A stretch of DNA of 64,000 bases from Rhodocyclaceae bacterium (GCA_019455325.1 JACFMQ010000014.1:1-64000); one strand, 5' to 3'; numbered from the stretch's first letter, positions 19,538 through 29,927 are shown. Numbers and translations: made by a program. The notes: generated from the letters alone by a model not told the origin.

Positions 19538-21756
19538 GAGGATTCTCCTTCCGCGGGCGGCGCGTCGATGCCGGCGAGCGCGAACGGCGGCGCGCGCCCG
19601 AGCTCGACCGACAGCGCGTTCACCCGCCGCTTGAGCGCGATCATGTCCAGCTCGCGCCCGACCACCGTCCGGTTGAAGCGCTCGAGCTCGGCGTTGCGCG
19701 CGGCCAGTTCCTCCGCCTGCCGGCGCAGCGCGTCCTCGGCCCGCCGGCGCTCGCTGACGTCCTCGCCGGAGCTGAGGGTGCCGACGATCCGCCCGGCGTC
19801 GTCGCCGAGCACCGCGTTGTGCCAGGCCATCAGCCGCTCGCTGCCGTCGCGGCAGCGCACCGGGCTCTCGAAATGCTCGGCGGCGAGCACGTCGCCGTCC
19901 ATCACCCGCCGGAACGCCGGGAAGAAGCGTTCCAGCCCGCCCGGCTGCGGCAGCGCGACCTCGAACCAGTTGCGCCCGATCAGTTCCTCCTCGGCGTAGC
20001 CGAGCAGCGCGCAGCCGAAGCGGTTGATCATCGTCACCCGGCCGTCGCGGTCGAGCGCCACCATCAGCGTCTGCACGGTGTCCAGGTAGCGCTGGCTGAG
20101 GGCGTGCTCGCGGTGCAGCGCCGCCTCCGTCTGCGCCATGCGGGTGATGTCGCGGGAAATGCCGAAGGTGCCGAAGACCTTGCCGTCGGCATCGCGCAGC
20201 GGCCCCTTGGTGGCGAGGAAGACGAGCCGGCCGTCGACCGTGTCCAGCGTTTCGTGGAAGCTGCGGCTGCCCGCCGCGGCCATCGCCGCGCGGTCGTCGC
20301 GGGCGATCATCGCCGCCTGCTCCGGCGGGAAGAGCGCGCCGTCGTCGTGGCCGAGCACCTCGTCGGCGGTCTTGCCGGTGAGGCGCGCCACCTCCCGGTT
20401 GAACAGCAGGTAGCGGCCGGCCGTGTCCTTGGCGAAGATGGCGTCGGTGGAGCTGTCGGCGATCGCTTCCAGCAGTTGCAGCGCCTGCAGCTTCTCCGTC
20501 TGCTCGCGCCGCTGCGCGCCGGCGTGGCGCAGTTCGAGGCGCAGGAAGAAGAAGGCGGCGAGCGCGATCGCCGCGAACCAGGCGAGCAGGCTGGACAGAC
20601 CGATCCACAGCGCGTCCTTGCCGGCGGCGGCGAAGGCTTCCTCGCGGTCCACCTTGGCCAGCAGCCACCAGTCGGTGCCGGCGATCGGGCGGCCGATGCC
20701 GATCGCCGGCACGTCGCGGTAATCGACGCCGGCGAGCAGCGCGCCCGGCCGGTAGTCGTCGCCGAGCGCCTGCACCACGAGCGCCTGCCCGGCGGCGAAC
20801 GGCCAGCGCTGATGCAGGGCCGTCTGCGCGCGGTGGCGCAGTTCGTTGAGGGCGACGGCGGCGTTCCCGTCGCGCCTGAAGAGCAGCGTTTCGGCGCTGG
20901 CGCTCGGCACCGGCCAGGACTGCAGCAGGCGCCGGAACGCGGCCTCGGCGTCGACGCGCAGGGCGACGGCAGCGTCCGCCGCGCCTTCGCCGGCCGCCGG
21001 CAGCGGCGCCACGAAGTCGAGATGCACGCCCGCCGGCGCCTGCATGCGGAAGACATCGCCGACCGCCGCGCCCGCCCCGGCGACGGCGCGCTGCACCGCC
21101 GCGCGCGCGGCCTCGCCCGCCTCGCGCCCGGCGGCGCCGGCGCCGAGCAGCACGGCGCCGCCGGCGTCGACGACGAGGATGCCGTCGTAGCCCATGGCGA
21201 CGCGGAACTCCTCGAGCTGCGCGCGCAGCCGCGCCGCCGCGCGCGCATCGCCGTCCTGGCGCCACGCCTGCCAGGCGCGGCCGTGCAGCAGCGCCCCGCG
21301 CACCGTGCCGGCGTCCCGCCGGCGCTCGTCCAGCCAGCCCTCGATCTGCGCCGCCTGCAGCTCGGCGACCGAGCGCAGCAGCTTCTCCTGGTGCGCCCGG
21401 TGGTGCTCCCGGTTCTGCAGCACGGCGCCGCCGGCGAGGGCGACGAACACGGCCGAGAAGAGCGCGACGCTGCCGGCCAGGCGCAGGCGGCGCAGCGGCG
21501 GCGCGGCCGGCGGCGCGCTCCGCTCGCGGCGCACGGCGAAGCGCAGCACGAGGAAGAAGAGCAGCGCCGAGGTGACGGCGACGAACAGCAGGCCCTTCAG
21601 CGTCCCCGCGGCCTGGAAGGTCTGCGCATCGTCGAAGAACAGGGCGATGGCCCGGTCCGAGAGGAGGATCCACAGGCCGGCAAAGACCGCATAGGGCAGC
21701 ACGATGCGCAGCGCCGACGGCAGCGTCGCGGCGGCCGGATCGGCCGGCCGCTTCAT
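19534..21756 (-). CDS. Membrane PAS-PAS sensor lacking a kinase or cyclase domain
   Basis: A 740-aa protein with two N-terminal helices, a third at ~80-100, a periplasmic Cache-like region (~105-385), a fourth helix (~388-410), then two PAS domains (~432-550, [17 protein letters not shown]; ~553-680). The C-terminus is a coiled-coil-like helix ([19 protein letters not shown]) with no H-box, HATPase, GGDEF or EAL. It ends where a kinase would normally begin, and the next gene, overlapping by 4 bp, is a kinase. A split sensor input for that kinase is plausible but is inference. The upstream overlap is also ATGA. Confidence 0.88.
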
Positions 21757-24311
21757 TGCCGCCGGCCGCCGCAGTGGGCGCGGCGCATCTCGTGGTGCCG
21801 GAAGGCGTCGCGCACGGCGTCGACGAGCGTCTGCTCGTCCCAGGGCCTGGCGACGAAGCGGAAGAGCTCGCCGGCATTGACCGCGCGGGTCACCGCCTGC
21901 GGGTCGGCGAAGCCGGAGAGCATGATGCGCACGGTGTCCGGATGCATGTCGCGGACGCGGCGGAAGAATTCGGCGCCGTCCATGTCCGGCATGCGCGCGT
22001 CGGCGATGACGACGCCGACCTCGCGCGCCGCCAGCAGTTCGAGCCCTTCGCCGCCGCCGCCGGCAATGAGCACGGCATGGCCCTGGCGCTGCAGCAGGCG
22101 TTCGAGCGCGGCCGCGGACTGCGCTTCCTCGTCGACGAGGAGCAGGCTGCGCTCCGCCGCGCCGGCGTCGGCCCACGGCGCCAGGCCGCGGCCGGCGCGC
22201 AGCAGGGATTCGAAGTCGGCGGCCGGCAGCGGCCGGCTGAACAGGTAGCCCTGCATCTCGTCGCAGCGGCGGGCGCGCAGGAAGTTGAGCTGCGCCTCGG
22301 TCTCCACGCCCTCGGCGATCACCGTCAGGCCGAGGCCGTGCGCCAGCGAGACGATGGCCACGGCGATGGCGGCGGCGTCCGGGTCCTGCGTCAGGTCGCG
22401 GACGAAGGACTGGTCGATCTTCAGGCGGCCGATGGAGAAGCGCCGCAGGTAGCTGAGCGACGAGAAGCCGGTGCCGAAGTCGTCGATGGAGAGCGTCACG
22501 GCGAGCTGCCGCAGGCCCTGCATGGTGCCGGCGAAGGTCTCCGTGTCGGCCATCAGCATGCTCTCGGTCAGCTCGATCTCCAGGTAGCGCGGGTCGAGCC
22601 CGGTCTCCGCCAGCACGTCGCGGGTGAGCTGGACGAGGTCCTGGGCCACCACCTGGCGGGCCGAAAGATTGACGGCGACGCCGATCGGCGGCAGGCCGGC
22701 GTCCTGCCAGGCGCGGTTCTGCGCGCAGGCGGCGCGCAGCACCCACTCGCCGAGGCGGACGATGAGGCCGCTCTCCTCGGCCAGCGGAATGAAGCGCGCC
22801 GGCGGGATCAGCCCGCGCTGCGGGTGCTGCCAGCGCACCAGCGCCTCGGCGCCGACGATGGCGCCGCTGGCCAGGTTCAGTTGCGGCTGGTAGTGGAGGA
22901 CCAGCTCGCCGGCGTCGATGGCGCGGCGCAGCTCGTTCTCCAGGTCGAGCCGGTCGAGCGCGCGGGCATTCATCTCCTCGGCGTAGAAGCCGAAGCCGTC
23001 GCCGCCGGCCGACTTGACGCGCCGCATGGCGGCGGTGGCGTTGCGCAGCAGCGCTTCGCCGGCGTCGCCGTCGCGCGGGTGGAGCGCGGCGCCGACGCTG
23101 GCGCTGAGGAAGAACTGCCGCTGGTCGACGCGGCAGGGTTCGGCCAACGCCGCGACCAGCGGCTGCGCCAGACGGGCCGCGTCCTCCGGGCCGTCGACCT
23201 CGCAGGCGAGCACGAATTCGTCGCCGTCGAGGCGGGCGAGCGTGGCGCCGGCCGGCAGGCAGGCGGCGATGCGCGCCGCCGCCTGCCGCAGCACGGCGTC
23301 GCCGGCAGCGTGGCCGAGCGCGTCGTTGGCGCTCTTGAAGCGGTCGATGTTGACCAGGAGGACCGCCAGCATGCGCCCGGACTCGCGGCAGCGCGCGACG
23401 CCCTGCGCCAGCCGGTCGGCGAGCAGGTTGCGGTTGGGCAGGCCGGTGAGTTCGTCGAAGTTCGACTTGCGCTCGATCTCGGCCAGGTAGCGCCGGCGTT
23501 CGCCGATGTCGCGGAAGGTGACGACGGCGCCGACCGTCTCGCCGCCCTCGGTCAGCGGCTGGCCGGAGATCTCGACATGCAGCGGCGTGCCGTCCTTGCG
23601 CCAGAACACCTCCTCGACGTTGCAGGCGCCCCGCCCGCCGCTCAGGCAGGCGAGCATCGGGCAGTCGGCGCGCGGATAGGGGCTGCCGTCCGGCAGGTGG
23701 CGGTGGAAGGTGTCGTGCGAGCTGCGCCCGATCAGCTCCTCGCGCCGGTAGCCGAGCATGGCGGCGGCGGCCGGGTTGATGAAGACGATGTCGCCGGCCA
23801 CGTCGGTACCGTAGATGCCCTCGCCCGCCGACATCAGGATCAGCTCGCGCTGCCGGTTGCGGCGCGCCACCTCGGCCTCCAGCCAGGCGTTCTCGTCGCG
23901 CAGCAGGTCGCGCGCGCGCTTCAGCTCCAGATGCGCATGCACGCGCGCCAGCACGATCGCCGGCCGCACCGGCTTGGTGATGTAGTCCACGGCCCCCAGT
24001 TCGAGGCCGATCTGCTCGTCCTCGCTGGCGCTGAGGGCGGTGACGAAGATCACCGGGATGTCGGCCGTGGCCGGGTCCGCCTTCAGGCGGCCGAGCACCG
24101 CATAGCCGTCCATGTCCGGCATCATCACGTCGAGCAGGATCAGGTCCGGCCGCGGCGCGCTGGCGGCGACGCGCAGCGCCCGCGCGCCGCCGTTGGCCGC
24201 GCGCACGTCGTAGTGCGGCTCCAGCAGCTCGCTGAGTACGGTCAGGTTCTCCGGCGTGTCGTCGACGATCAGGATCGTCGCCCGTTCGGGCCTTGCGACG
24301 TTTTCGTTCAC
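21753..24311 (-). CDS. REC-PAS-GGDEF-EAL-REC cyclic-di-GMP regulator
   Basis: An 852-aa response regulator. It has a receiver at ~10-130 ([23 protein letters not shown]), PAS (~165-285) and a diguanylate-cyclase-like domain (~290-450) whose signature is DGDEF, not GGDEF. The EAL domain (~470-715) keeps [32 protein letters not shown] and [10 protein letters not shown] second receiver is C-terminal (~725-850, [13 protein letters not shown]). The intact EAL set predicts c-di-GMP hydrolysis. The altered GGDEF motif suggests a regulatory or inactive cyclase domain. It is first gene of the operon and overlaps the PAS sensor by ATGA. Confidence 0.94.
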   Translation of the reverse strand: MNENVARPERATILIVDDTPENLTVLSELLEPHYDVRAANGGARALRVAASAPRPDLILLDVMMPDMDGYAVLGRLKADPATADIPVIFVTALSASEDEQIGLELGAVDYITKPVRPAIVLARVHAHLELKRARDLLRDENAWLEAEVARRNRQRELILMSAGEGIYGTDVAGDIVFINPAAAAMLGYRREELIGRSSHDTFHRHLPDGSPYPRADCPMLACLSGGRGACNVEEVFWRKDGTPLHVEISGQPLTEGGETVGAVVTFRDIGERRRYLAEIERKSNFDELTGLPNRNLLADRLAQGVARCRESGRMLAVLLVNIDRFKSANDALGHAAGDAVLRQAAARIAACLPAGATLARLDGDEFVLACEVDGPEDAARLAQPLVAALAEPCRVDQRQFFLSASVGAALHPRDGDAGEALLRNATAAMRRVKSAGGDGFGFYAEEMNARALDRLDLENELRRAIDAGELVLHYQPQLNLASGAIVGAEALVRWQHPQRGLIPPARFIPLAEESGLIVRLGEWVLRAACAQNRAWQDAGLPPIGVAVNLSARQVVAQDLVQLTRDVLAETGLDPRYLEIELTESMLMADTETFAGTMQGLRQLAVTLSIDDFGTGFSSLSYLRRFSIGRLKIDQSFVRDLTQDPDAAAIAVAIVSLAHGLGLTVIAEGVETEAQLNFLRARRCDEMQGYLFSRPLPAADFESLLRAGRGLAPWADAGAAERSLLLVDEEAQSAAALERLLQRQGHAVLIAGGGGEGLELLAAREVGVVIADARMPDMDGAEFFRRVRDMHPDTVRIMLSGFADPQAVTRAVNAGELFRFVARPWDEQTLVDAVRDAFRHHEMRRAHCGGRRQ

Positions 24312-24392
24312 GGCGCCTTCCTATGCAAAAGAAATAGGATTCCGGACCCTGTGAATCTTACACATTCTCCGGGGCGCTGGGGGGAGCGGCGG

Positions 24393-24890
24393 CTAGAGCA
24401 GCAGCGGCCGGTCCGGCAGTTCGTTCGGATTGTCCGCGCCGGGCGGAAAGTGCGTGGCCAGCGCCGTCGTGATCTCGGCCAGCGCGGCGAGCGCGCCGGC
24501 CTCGAAGCGGCCGGCGCGGAAAGCCGCCTGCATGCGCCCGCAGACCGACTCCCAGAAGGCGTGGCCGACGCGCGCGTCGATGCCGCGGTCGGCGACGATC
24601 TCGACCTGGTGATCGATCAACTGGATGTAGATCAGCACGCCACTGTTCGCCTCGGTATCCCAGACCCGCAGTTGCGAAAAGAGTTCGACCGCCCGCTCGC
24701 GCGCGCTCCTGCCGCAGAGGAGATGGCGCGGCGGCAGCGCCGCCTCGACGACGAAGCGCAGCTCGCCGGCGTGCTGCCGCTCGGAATCGGCGATCGCCGC
24801 TTCCAGCCGCGTCAGCGTCGCCTGCGGAAAGGCGCGCATCGCCCACCATTGCGGCTGCAGCGCGTGCCGGAGAAAACGTACGGGACTCAT
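24393..24890 (-). CDS. TPM-domain protein, short cytoplasmic form
   Basis: A 165-aa protein with a TPM (YgcG/repair-of-PSII phosphatase-like) fold: ...GELRFVVEAALPPRHLL..., SGVLIYIQLIDHQVEIVADRGI, then a helical C-terminus. There is no signal peptide or membrane helix. Its start ATG (24888-24890) overlaps the stop of the upstream TPM-domain gene. Such short TPM proteins often follow lemA and a longer TPM gene, as here. Biochemical function is unknown. Confidence 0.88.
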   Translation of the reverse strand: MSPVRFLRHALQPQWWAMRAFPQATLTRLEAAIADSERQHAGELRFVVEAALPPRHLLCGRSARERAVELFSQLRVWDTEANSGVLIYIQLIDHQVEIVADRGIDARVGHAFWESVCGRMQAAFRAGRFEAGALAALAEITTALATHFPPGADNPNELPDRPLLL

Positions 24891-25732
24891 CACCAGCTCC
24901 CCGAGGCGCCGCCGCCGCCGAAGCCGCCGCCCCCGCCGGAAAAACCGCCGCCGCCGAAACCGCCGCCGCCCCACGAACCGCCGGAGGCGCCGCCCCCCCA
25001 GCCGCCGCGCCCGCCGGTGACGAGCGCGAGGACGAAGGCGACGACGCCGGCGAGGGCGGCGAGCGCGAAGGAGGAGACGACGACCATGACGATCAGGCCG
25101 GCGATGCCGCCGACCGCGACGGCGCCGAGGAAGCGGCCGAGGATCGCGCGCAGCAGGCCGGCGACGACGGTGACGAGCAGCAGGCCAAGGACGAGGACAT
25201 CCTCGACGTCGAGATCGTCGCTGCCGCCGTGCGCCGCCGGCGGCGGCAGCGGTTCGCCGTCGACCACCGCCAGGATCTGCCCGACGCCGGCATCGATGCC
25301 GGCGTAGAAGCGCCCGTCGCGGAAATGCGGCGTGATCGTCTCGGCGACGATGCGCTTGGCCGTGGCGTCGTTGAGCGCGCCCTCCAGCCCGTAGCCGACC
25401 TCGATGCGCAGCTTGCGGTCGTCCTTGGCGACGAGCAGCAGCACGCCGTCGTCGACGCCCTGCCGGCCGAGCTTCCACGCCTCGGCGACGCGGATGGCGT
25501 ACTGCTCGATGCTTTCCGGCTGCGTCGTCGGCACCAGCAGCACGGCGAGCTGCGCGCCCTTCTCCTGCTCGAAGGCGGCGAGCCGGGCTTCCAGCCGCTC
25601 GCGCTCGTCGGCCGAGAGCGTGGCGGTGAGGTCGGTGACGCGCGCCGACAGCGCCGGCACCGGCTGCAGATCCTGCGCGCCGGCGGCGGCGAGCCAGCCG
25701 GCGAAGAGCAGCGCGACGAGGGCGCGGAACAT
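24890..25732 (-). CDS. TPM-domain membrane protein with Gly-rich tail (YgcG family)
   Basis: A 280-aa protein with a signal peptide (residues 1-19, ending AAAGA), a periplasmic TPM domain (~28-155: VTDLTATLSADERERLEARL, VGYGLEGALNDATAKRI), membrane helices (~178-240) and a C-terminal Gly/Ser/Trp-rich tail (~245-280) typical of the family. It is in one operon with lemA (20 bp upstream) and the short TPM gene (overlapping). The lemA-TPM pair is widespread and of unclear role, sometimes linked to envelope maintenance. Confidence 0.92.
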   Translation of the reverse strand: MFRALVALLFAGWLAAAGAQDLQPVPALSARVTDLTATLSADERERLEARLAAFEQEKGAQLAVLLVPTTQPESIEQYAIRVAEAWKLGRQGVDDGVLLLVAKDDRKLRIEVGYGLEGALNDATAKRIVAETITPHFRDGRFYAGIDAGVGQILAVVDGEPLPPPAAHGGSDDLDVEDVLVLGLLLVTVVAGLLRAILGRFLGAVAVGGIAGLIVMVVVSSFALAALAGVVAFVLALVTGGRGGWGGGASGGSWGGGGFGGGGFSGGGGGFGGGGASGSW

Positions 25733-25751
25733 GGCGGCGGGGACGACGGGG

Positions 25752-26342
25752 CTACCTGCCGAAATCGACCTTCGGCGGCGTCGAGATCGCCGCCTCGTTC
25801 TCCACCGCGAAGTTCGGCTTGACTGCGTAGCCGAAGACCATCGCCGTCAGGTTGTTGGGGAAGGTGCGGACGGCGACGTTGTAGGCCTCGACCGCCTTGA
25901 TGTAGCGGTTGCGCGCCACCGCGATGCGGTTCTCGGTGCCTTCGAGCTGCGCCTGCAGGTCGCGGAAGGCGGCGTCGGCCTTCAGTTGCGGATAGTTCTC
26001 GGCGACCACCAGCAGCCTTGAGAGCGCGCTGGTGAGGCCAGCCTGCGCCTGCTGGAACTGCGCGAAGGCCTGCGGGTCGTTGATCAGCTCGGGCGTCGCC
26101 TGGATGCCGCCGACCCGGGCGCGCGCCTCGGTCACCTGCGTCAGCACCGCCTGTTCGTGCTCGGCGTAGCCCTTGACGGTGTTCACCAGGTTGGGCACCA
26201 GGTCGGCGCGGCGCTGGTACTGGTTGAGCACCTCGGACCAGGCCGCCTTGACCTGCTCGTCGGTGGTCTGGAAGGTGTTGTAGCCGCAGCCGGAGAGCAG
26301 CGCGGCGAAGAGCGAAAGTACGGCGAAGAGGCGCAGACGCAT
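25752..26342 (-). CDS. lemA: LemA family lipoprotein
   Basis: A 196-aa protein with a lipoprotein signal (LLSGCGYNTF, Cys at ~19) and the characteristic LemA helices (VKAAWSEVLNQYQRRADLVP, AEHEQAVLTQVTEARARV, AENYPQLKADAAFRDLQAQL). It ends in a short FGR tail. I start at the ATG at 26340-26342. It is the first gene of a lemA-TPM-TPM operon. Confidence 0.95.
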   Translation of the reverse strand: MRLRLFAVLSLFAALLSGCGYNTFQTTDEQVKAAWSEVLNQYQRRADLVPNLVNTVKGYAEHEQAVLTQVTEARARVGGIQATPELINDPQAFAQFQQAQAGLTSALSRLLVVAENYPQLKADAAFRDLQAQLEGTENRIAVARNRYIKAVEAYNVAVRTFPNNLTAMVFGYAVKPNFAVENEAAISTPPKVDFGR

Positions 26343-26412
26343 GGTGTTTCCTCCATCGTTGAAAGCGGTTGCCGGAACTTCAGATGCCGTTCGCACGGAA
26401 AGATTCAAGCGA

Positions 26413-27483
26413 TCAGCGCGCGGGCGGCGCTTCGTCCGCCGGCGCGTCCGCGGGCGTCGCCGGCTCTGCCGGCGCCGCGGGCTTCGCCGGCGGCGGCGCG
26501 CGCCACGGCAGGCCCTCGTCGTCCAGGTAGGCGGGAATCGTCCGCCAGTCGCGCACGCCGTCGCGGCCGACGGTCAGGTGCAGCAGCCAGCCCGTCTTCT
26601 CGGCCGGCTGCTCGAAGCCGTCGAAGACGAAGTTGCCCAGGCTGTAGACGATCGGCTTGCCCTTGTAGGTCTCGCTGCCCTGCGTGACGTGCGGGTGGCT
26701 GCCGACGACGGCGTCGGCGCCGGCGTCGATCATCAGCCGGGCGAGCCGGCGCTGCCGCTCGCTCGGCTGGCGTTCGCGCTCCCAGCCCCAGTGCATGAAC
26801 GGGATGACGACGTCGGCGCCGGCGGCGCGCGCGGCGCGGATGTCGCGCACCACGTGGCTGTCCTCGCTCCAGGCGACGCCCGGCCAGTCCGGCCCGGCCT
26901 CGAAGGCGCGCGGCTTGAACTCGTTGTAGGCGAGGATGGCGATCGACAGGCCGCCGCGCTCGAACCAGAACGGCGCGTGCGCCTCGTTCAGGCTGCGGCC
27001 GCCGCCGATGGCGCCGATGCCGGCCAGGTCGAGCAGCGTCAGCGTTTCCAGGAAAGCCTCGTGGCCGTAGTCGCCGGAGTGGTTGTTGGCCACCGACAGC
27101 GCGTCGAAGCGGCCGGCCAGCCGGTCGATGACCTGCGGCGCGGCGCGGAAGACGGTGATCTTGTTCGCCGCCGGGCTGCCGCCGACGGCGATCGGCGATT
27201 CCAGGTTGCCGATGCGCAGGTCGGCCTGCGCGAACTCGTCGGCGAAGTCGGCGAACGGATCGCGGCCGTCGGCGACGGCGCGGCCCGGCCCGTCGGCGAG
27301 CATGACGTCGCCGACGAAGAGCACGCGCACCACCGTCGACACGCGCTCGGCGACGTCCACCGCCTGCGTGCGCGCGACGCCGGCGCCGCTGGCCGCGGGA
27401 ATGACGCTCTCGGCGGCGGCCGGCAGCGCACAGGCGAAAAGCAGCGCGAGCAGGCCGACGAAACGGCAGCGGCGGGCGCTCAT
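26413..27483 (-). CDS. CapA-family (PGA_cap/metallophosphatase-like) secreted protein
   Basis: A 356-aa protein with a cleavable signal peptide (ending LPAAAES) and the CapA fold: LFVGDVMLADGPG, DLRIGNLESPI, ALSVANNHSGDYG, VIPFMHWGWE, GSHPHVTQGSE and YSLGNFVFD. The metal-ligand-like Asp, Asn and His motifs are all present. The C-terminal ~30 residues are a Pro/Ala-rich tail. CapA homologues take part in poly-gamma-glutamate export, but no pgs/cap synthase genes are nearby, so the role is probably different. Its start overlaps the upstream hypothetical gene by ATGA. Confidence 0.88.
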   Translation of the reverse strand: MSARRCRFVGLLALLFACALPAAAESVIPAASGAGVARTQAVDVAERVSTVVRVLFVGDVMLADGPGRAVADGRDPFADFADEFAQADLRIGNLESPIAVGGSPAANKITVFRAAPQVIDRLAGRFDALSVANNHSGDYGHEAFLETLTLLDLAGIGAIGGGRSLNEAHAPFWFERGGLSIAILAYNEFKPRAFEAGPDWPGVAWSEDSHVVRDIRAARAAGADVVIPFMHWGWERERQPSERQRRLARLMIDAGADAVVGSHPHVTQGSETYKGKPIVYSLGNFVFDGFEQPAEKTGWLLHLTVGRDGVRDWRTIPAYLDDEGLPWRAPPPAKPAAPAEPATPADAPADEAPPAR

Positions 27484-27902
27484 CGTCCCGCCCCCCGCGC
27501 GCCGGCGCCCTCGCCCGCCTCGCACCAGTATTCCAGCTCGCTGTCGCGCAGCGGCTCGTAGACGCGCTGCAGGCCGGTGAAACCGTGGCGCCGTCCGTCC
27601 GCGGCTGCGGGCCACGGCCACTCGCCCTGATGGACGAGCGCGGGGCCTTCGTCGCGGTCGGCGTAGACGTAGGTCTTCAGCGCCGCCAGTTCGACCGGCT
27701 CGGCCTCGACGACGACGCGCACGAGAAAATAGGTGCCGATCGCCTGCGCCGGCGCCATGTATGGCATCGCCGACGGCGCTGCCGCCAGCGTCTTCGTCTC
27801 GCCGCCGTAGCTCACGTGGCAGCGCGCCTCTCCGGCCGCCGCCGGCGCGGCGACCAGAACCAGGGCCAGCAGCGCGCCGGCCCGCGAGCGAAAAGTCCGC
27901 AT
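27480..27902 (-). CDS. Secreted hypothetical protein
   Basis: A 140-aa protein with an N-terminal signal peptide (ALLALVLVAAPAAAG) and two cysteines, one near residue 28 (ARCHVSYGG) and one near the C-terminus (EYWCEAGEG), which could form a disulfide. I do not recognise the family. It is coupled to the CapA-like gene by a 4-bp overlap and begins one base upstream of the stop of the uracil-DNA glycosylase gene. Confidence 0.75.
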   Translation of the reverse strand: MRTFRSRAGALLALVLVAAPAAAGEARCHVSYGGETKTLAAAPSAMPYMAPAQAIGTYFLVRVVVEAEPVELAALKTYVYADRDEGPALVHQGEWPWPAAADGRRHGFTGLQRVYEPLRDSELEYWCEAGEGAGARGAGR

Positions 27903-28670
27903 TCAGTCTCCCGAGCGCGGCAGGTCCGTGCCCGCCGCCTGTCGTTGGCGCATCGTCCGCCGCGCGAAGCACAGATCCTCCCAGGCCTTGGCCTTGTCCG
28001 GCAGGTTGCGCAGCAGGTAGGCCGGGTGATAGGTGACGATCACCGGCACCACCAGTTCGCCGTCGCGGTATTCGAACAGCTTGCCGCGGCTGGCGCCGAG
28101 CGGCCGTGCCTCGTTCAGCACGGCCTGCATCGCGGCGCGGCCGAGCAGCACGATCAGCTTCGGCCGGAGCAGCGCGATCTGCCGCTGCAGGTACGGCCAG
28201 CAGGCGGCCATCTCCTCCGGCTCCGGCGTGCGGTTGCCGGGCGGCCGGCATTTCACCGCGTTGGCGATGTAGACGTTGTCGCCGCGCTGCAGGTCGATCG
28301 CCGCCAGCATCGCGTCGAGCAGCCGGCCGGCCTGGCCGACGAAAGGCTCGCCGCGCGCGTCCTCCTCGGCGCCCGGTCCCTCGCCGATGAACAGCCAGTC
28401 GGCGTTCTCGTCGCCGACGCCGGGCACCGCCTGCCGGCGGCCGCGGCAGAGGCCGCAGGCCGTGCACTCGGCGATCGTCTGCCGCAGCGTCGGCCAGTCC
28501 ATCGCCGCCACGACACCGGCGGCAGCGGGCGGCCGGTCCGCGTCCGGCGGCGCGGGCACTGCGGCTTCGTCGCCGGCGGGCCCGTCGGCCTCGCCGCCCG
28601 GCGCGTCGCGCAGGCGCCAGACCGGCGCAATGCCCATTTCCTGCAGCAGGCGGGTGCGCGACAGGCTCAC
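27903..28670 (-). CDS. Family 4 uracil-DNA glycosylase
   Basis: A 255-aa DNA repair enzyme that removes uracil. Residues ~80 onward give the UDG family-4 core: C-x2-C cysteines for a 4Fe-4S cluster (ECTACGLCRG), the catalytic motif GEGPGAEEDARGEPFVGQAG, NAVKCRPPGNRTP with further cluster cysteines, and the C-terminal VTYHPAYLLR. I start at GTG 28668-28670, with GGAGG eight bases upstream; the longer frame begins at a weaker ATG. The first ~75 residues are a variable Ala/Pro-rich extension. It follows rimI. Confidence 0.92.
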   Translation of the reverse strand: MSLSRTRLLQEMGIAPVWRLRDAPGGEADGPAGDEAAVPAPPDADRPPAAAGVVAAMDWPTLRQTIAECTACGLCRGRRQAVPGVGDENADWLFIGEGPGAEEDARGEPFVGQAGRLLDAMLAAIDLQRGDNVYIANAVKCRPPGNRTPEPEEMAACWPYLQRQIALLRPKLIVLLGRAAMQAVLNEARPLGASRGKLFEYRDGELVVPVIVTYHPAYLLRNLPDKAKAWEDLCFARRTMRQRQAAGTDLPRSGD

Positions 28671-28734
28671 CGTACGTTCCTCCGCTTGCCGCGCGAGCGC
28701 CCGACGTTCCCTGCCCACGGCCGGAACCGGGCGC

Positions 28735-29250
28735 TCACGCCGTCACCTCGTCGAGCCGGCGGAGCAGCACCAGCGCGTCCTCGCGGCCGCCGGACGCCGG
28801 ATAGTAGCCCTTGCGCAGGCCGATGCGGACGAAGCCGAAGTGCCGGTAGAGGTCGAGCGCGGCCGCGTTCGACGGCCGCACCTCGAGCAGCAGCGTGCGG
28901 CCGCCGAGGCGGCGCGCCGCCTGCATGGCGTGGCGCAGCAGGCGGGCGCCGAAGCCCATGCCCTGCCGCCTTTCGGCGACGCTGATGTTGAGCAGGTGCG
29001 CCTCGTCCACCGCCACCATCAGCACGACGTAGCCGATCAGCTCGCCGCCGACGCGGCAGACCCAGGCGCCGTAGCCGGCAGCGAGCGCGTCGGCGAAGTT
29101 GCCGCGCGTCCACGGGAAGGGATAGACCGCGCTCTCGATGGCGATGATCTCGTCGAGGTCGCCGCCGTTCATCGGCAGCATCTCGACCGGCGGCGCGAAC
29201 GCGGCGCCCGCCGGCGCGCCCTCTGCCGACTGCCGGGCGGGAACGCTCAT
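28735..29250 (-). CDS. rimI: Ribosomal protein S18-alanine N-acetyltransferase
   Basis: A 171-aa GNAT acetyltransferase with the acetyl-CoA loop motif ERRQGMGFGARLL and EVRPSNAAALDLYRHFGF-type ending typical of RimI. The N-terminal ~25 residues are extra. Its start overlaps the tsaB stop by ATGA, reproducing the common tsaB-rimI pair. Confidence 0.93.
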   Translation of the reverse strand: MSVPARQSAEGAPAGAAFAPPVEMLPMNGGDLDEIIAIESAVYPFPWTRGNFADALAAGYGAWVCRVGGELIGYVVLMVAVDEAHLLNISVAERRQGMGFGARLLRHAMQAARRLGGRTLLLEVRPSNAAALDLYRHFGFVRIGLRKGYYPASGGREDALVLLRRLDEVTA

Positions 29251-29927
29251 GCCCTGCCCCCCTGCGCCAGGCGCTCGGCGACGGTCAGCGCCACCTTGTC
29301 GCGGATGTACACCGGCGCCGCCTCGGCGGCGTCGATGCCCTCGCCGCGCGCCAGACGCGGCGCGGCGAGCGCGGCGACGGCGGCGGCCGTCGGCAGGATC
29401 TCCGGCCGCAGCGCATGGACGCGCGGCGCCATGCGTTCGTGCAGCGCCGGATAGGCGGCGAGCGCGTTGCCGACGGCGATCCAGCCGCCGCCCTCGGGCA
29501 GCGGCACCGCGTCCGGCGCAAAGACGCCCGGCGCACCGACGGCGATGCCGTCGACGAAGCAGCCGAAATAGACCTCTTGCATGCGCGCGTCGAGGCAGAC
29601 GGCGACGCGCGGCGCCTCGCCGGCGGCATGGGCCATCGCCGCCAGCGTGCCGACCGGCAGCACCGGCAGGTCGTGCGCGACGGCCAGCCCCTGCGCTACG
29701 CCGCAGGCGACGCGCAGGCCGGTGAACGAGCCCGGGCCGGCGCCGAAGGCGATCGCGTCGAGCGCGGCAAAGCTGGCACCGGCCTCGGCGAGCAGCGCCG
29801 CGGCGAGCGGCAGCAGCGTCGCCGACGACGGCTGGCCGGGCGGGCAGCGGCGTTCGGTAACGGCACCGTCGCGCCAGAGGGCGACGGAAGCGGCGTCGGT
29901 CGAGGATTCGAGGGCGAGGAATTGCAT
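29247..29927 (-). CDS. tsaB: tRNA threonylcarbamoyladenosine biosynthesis protein TsaB
   Basis: A 226-aa ASKHA-fold protein and partner of TsaD in making t6A37 on ANN-decoding tRNAs. Clear motifs are LALESSTDAASVAL, FGAGPGSFTGLRVACGVAQG and YIRDKVALT near the end. I start at the ATG at 29925-29927; the frame upstream is unlikely to be coding. It heads the tsaB-rimI-UDG group. Confidence 0.95.
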   Translation of the reverse strand: MQFLALESSTDAASVALWRDGAVTERRCPPGQPSSATLLPLAAALLAEAGASFAALDAIAFGAGPGSFTGLRVACGVAQGLAVAHDLPVLPVGTLAAMAHAAGEAPRVAVCLDARMQEVYFGCFVDGIAVGAPGVFAPDAVPLPEGGGWIAVGNALAAYPALHERMAPRVHALRPEILPTAAAVAALAAPRLARGEGIDAAEAAPVYIRDKVALTVAERLAQGGRA

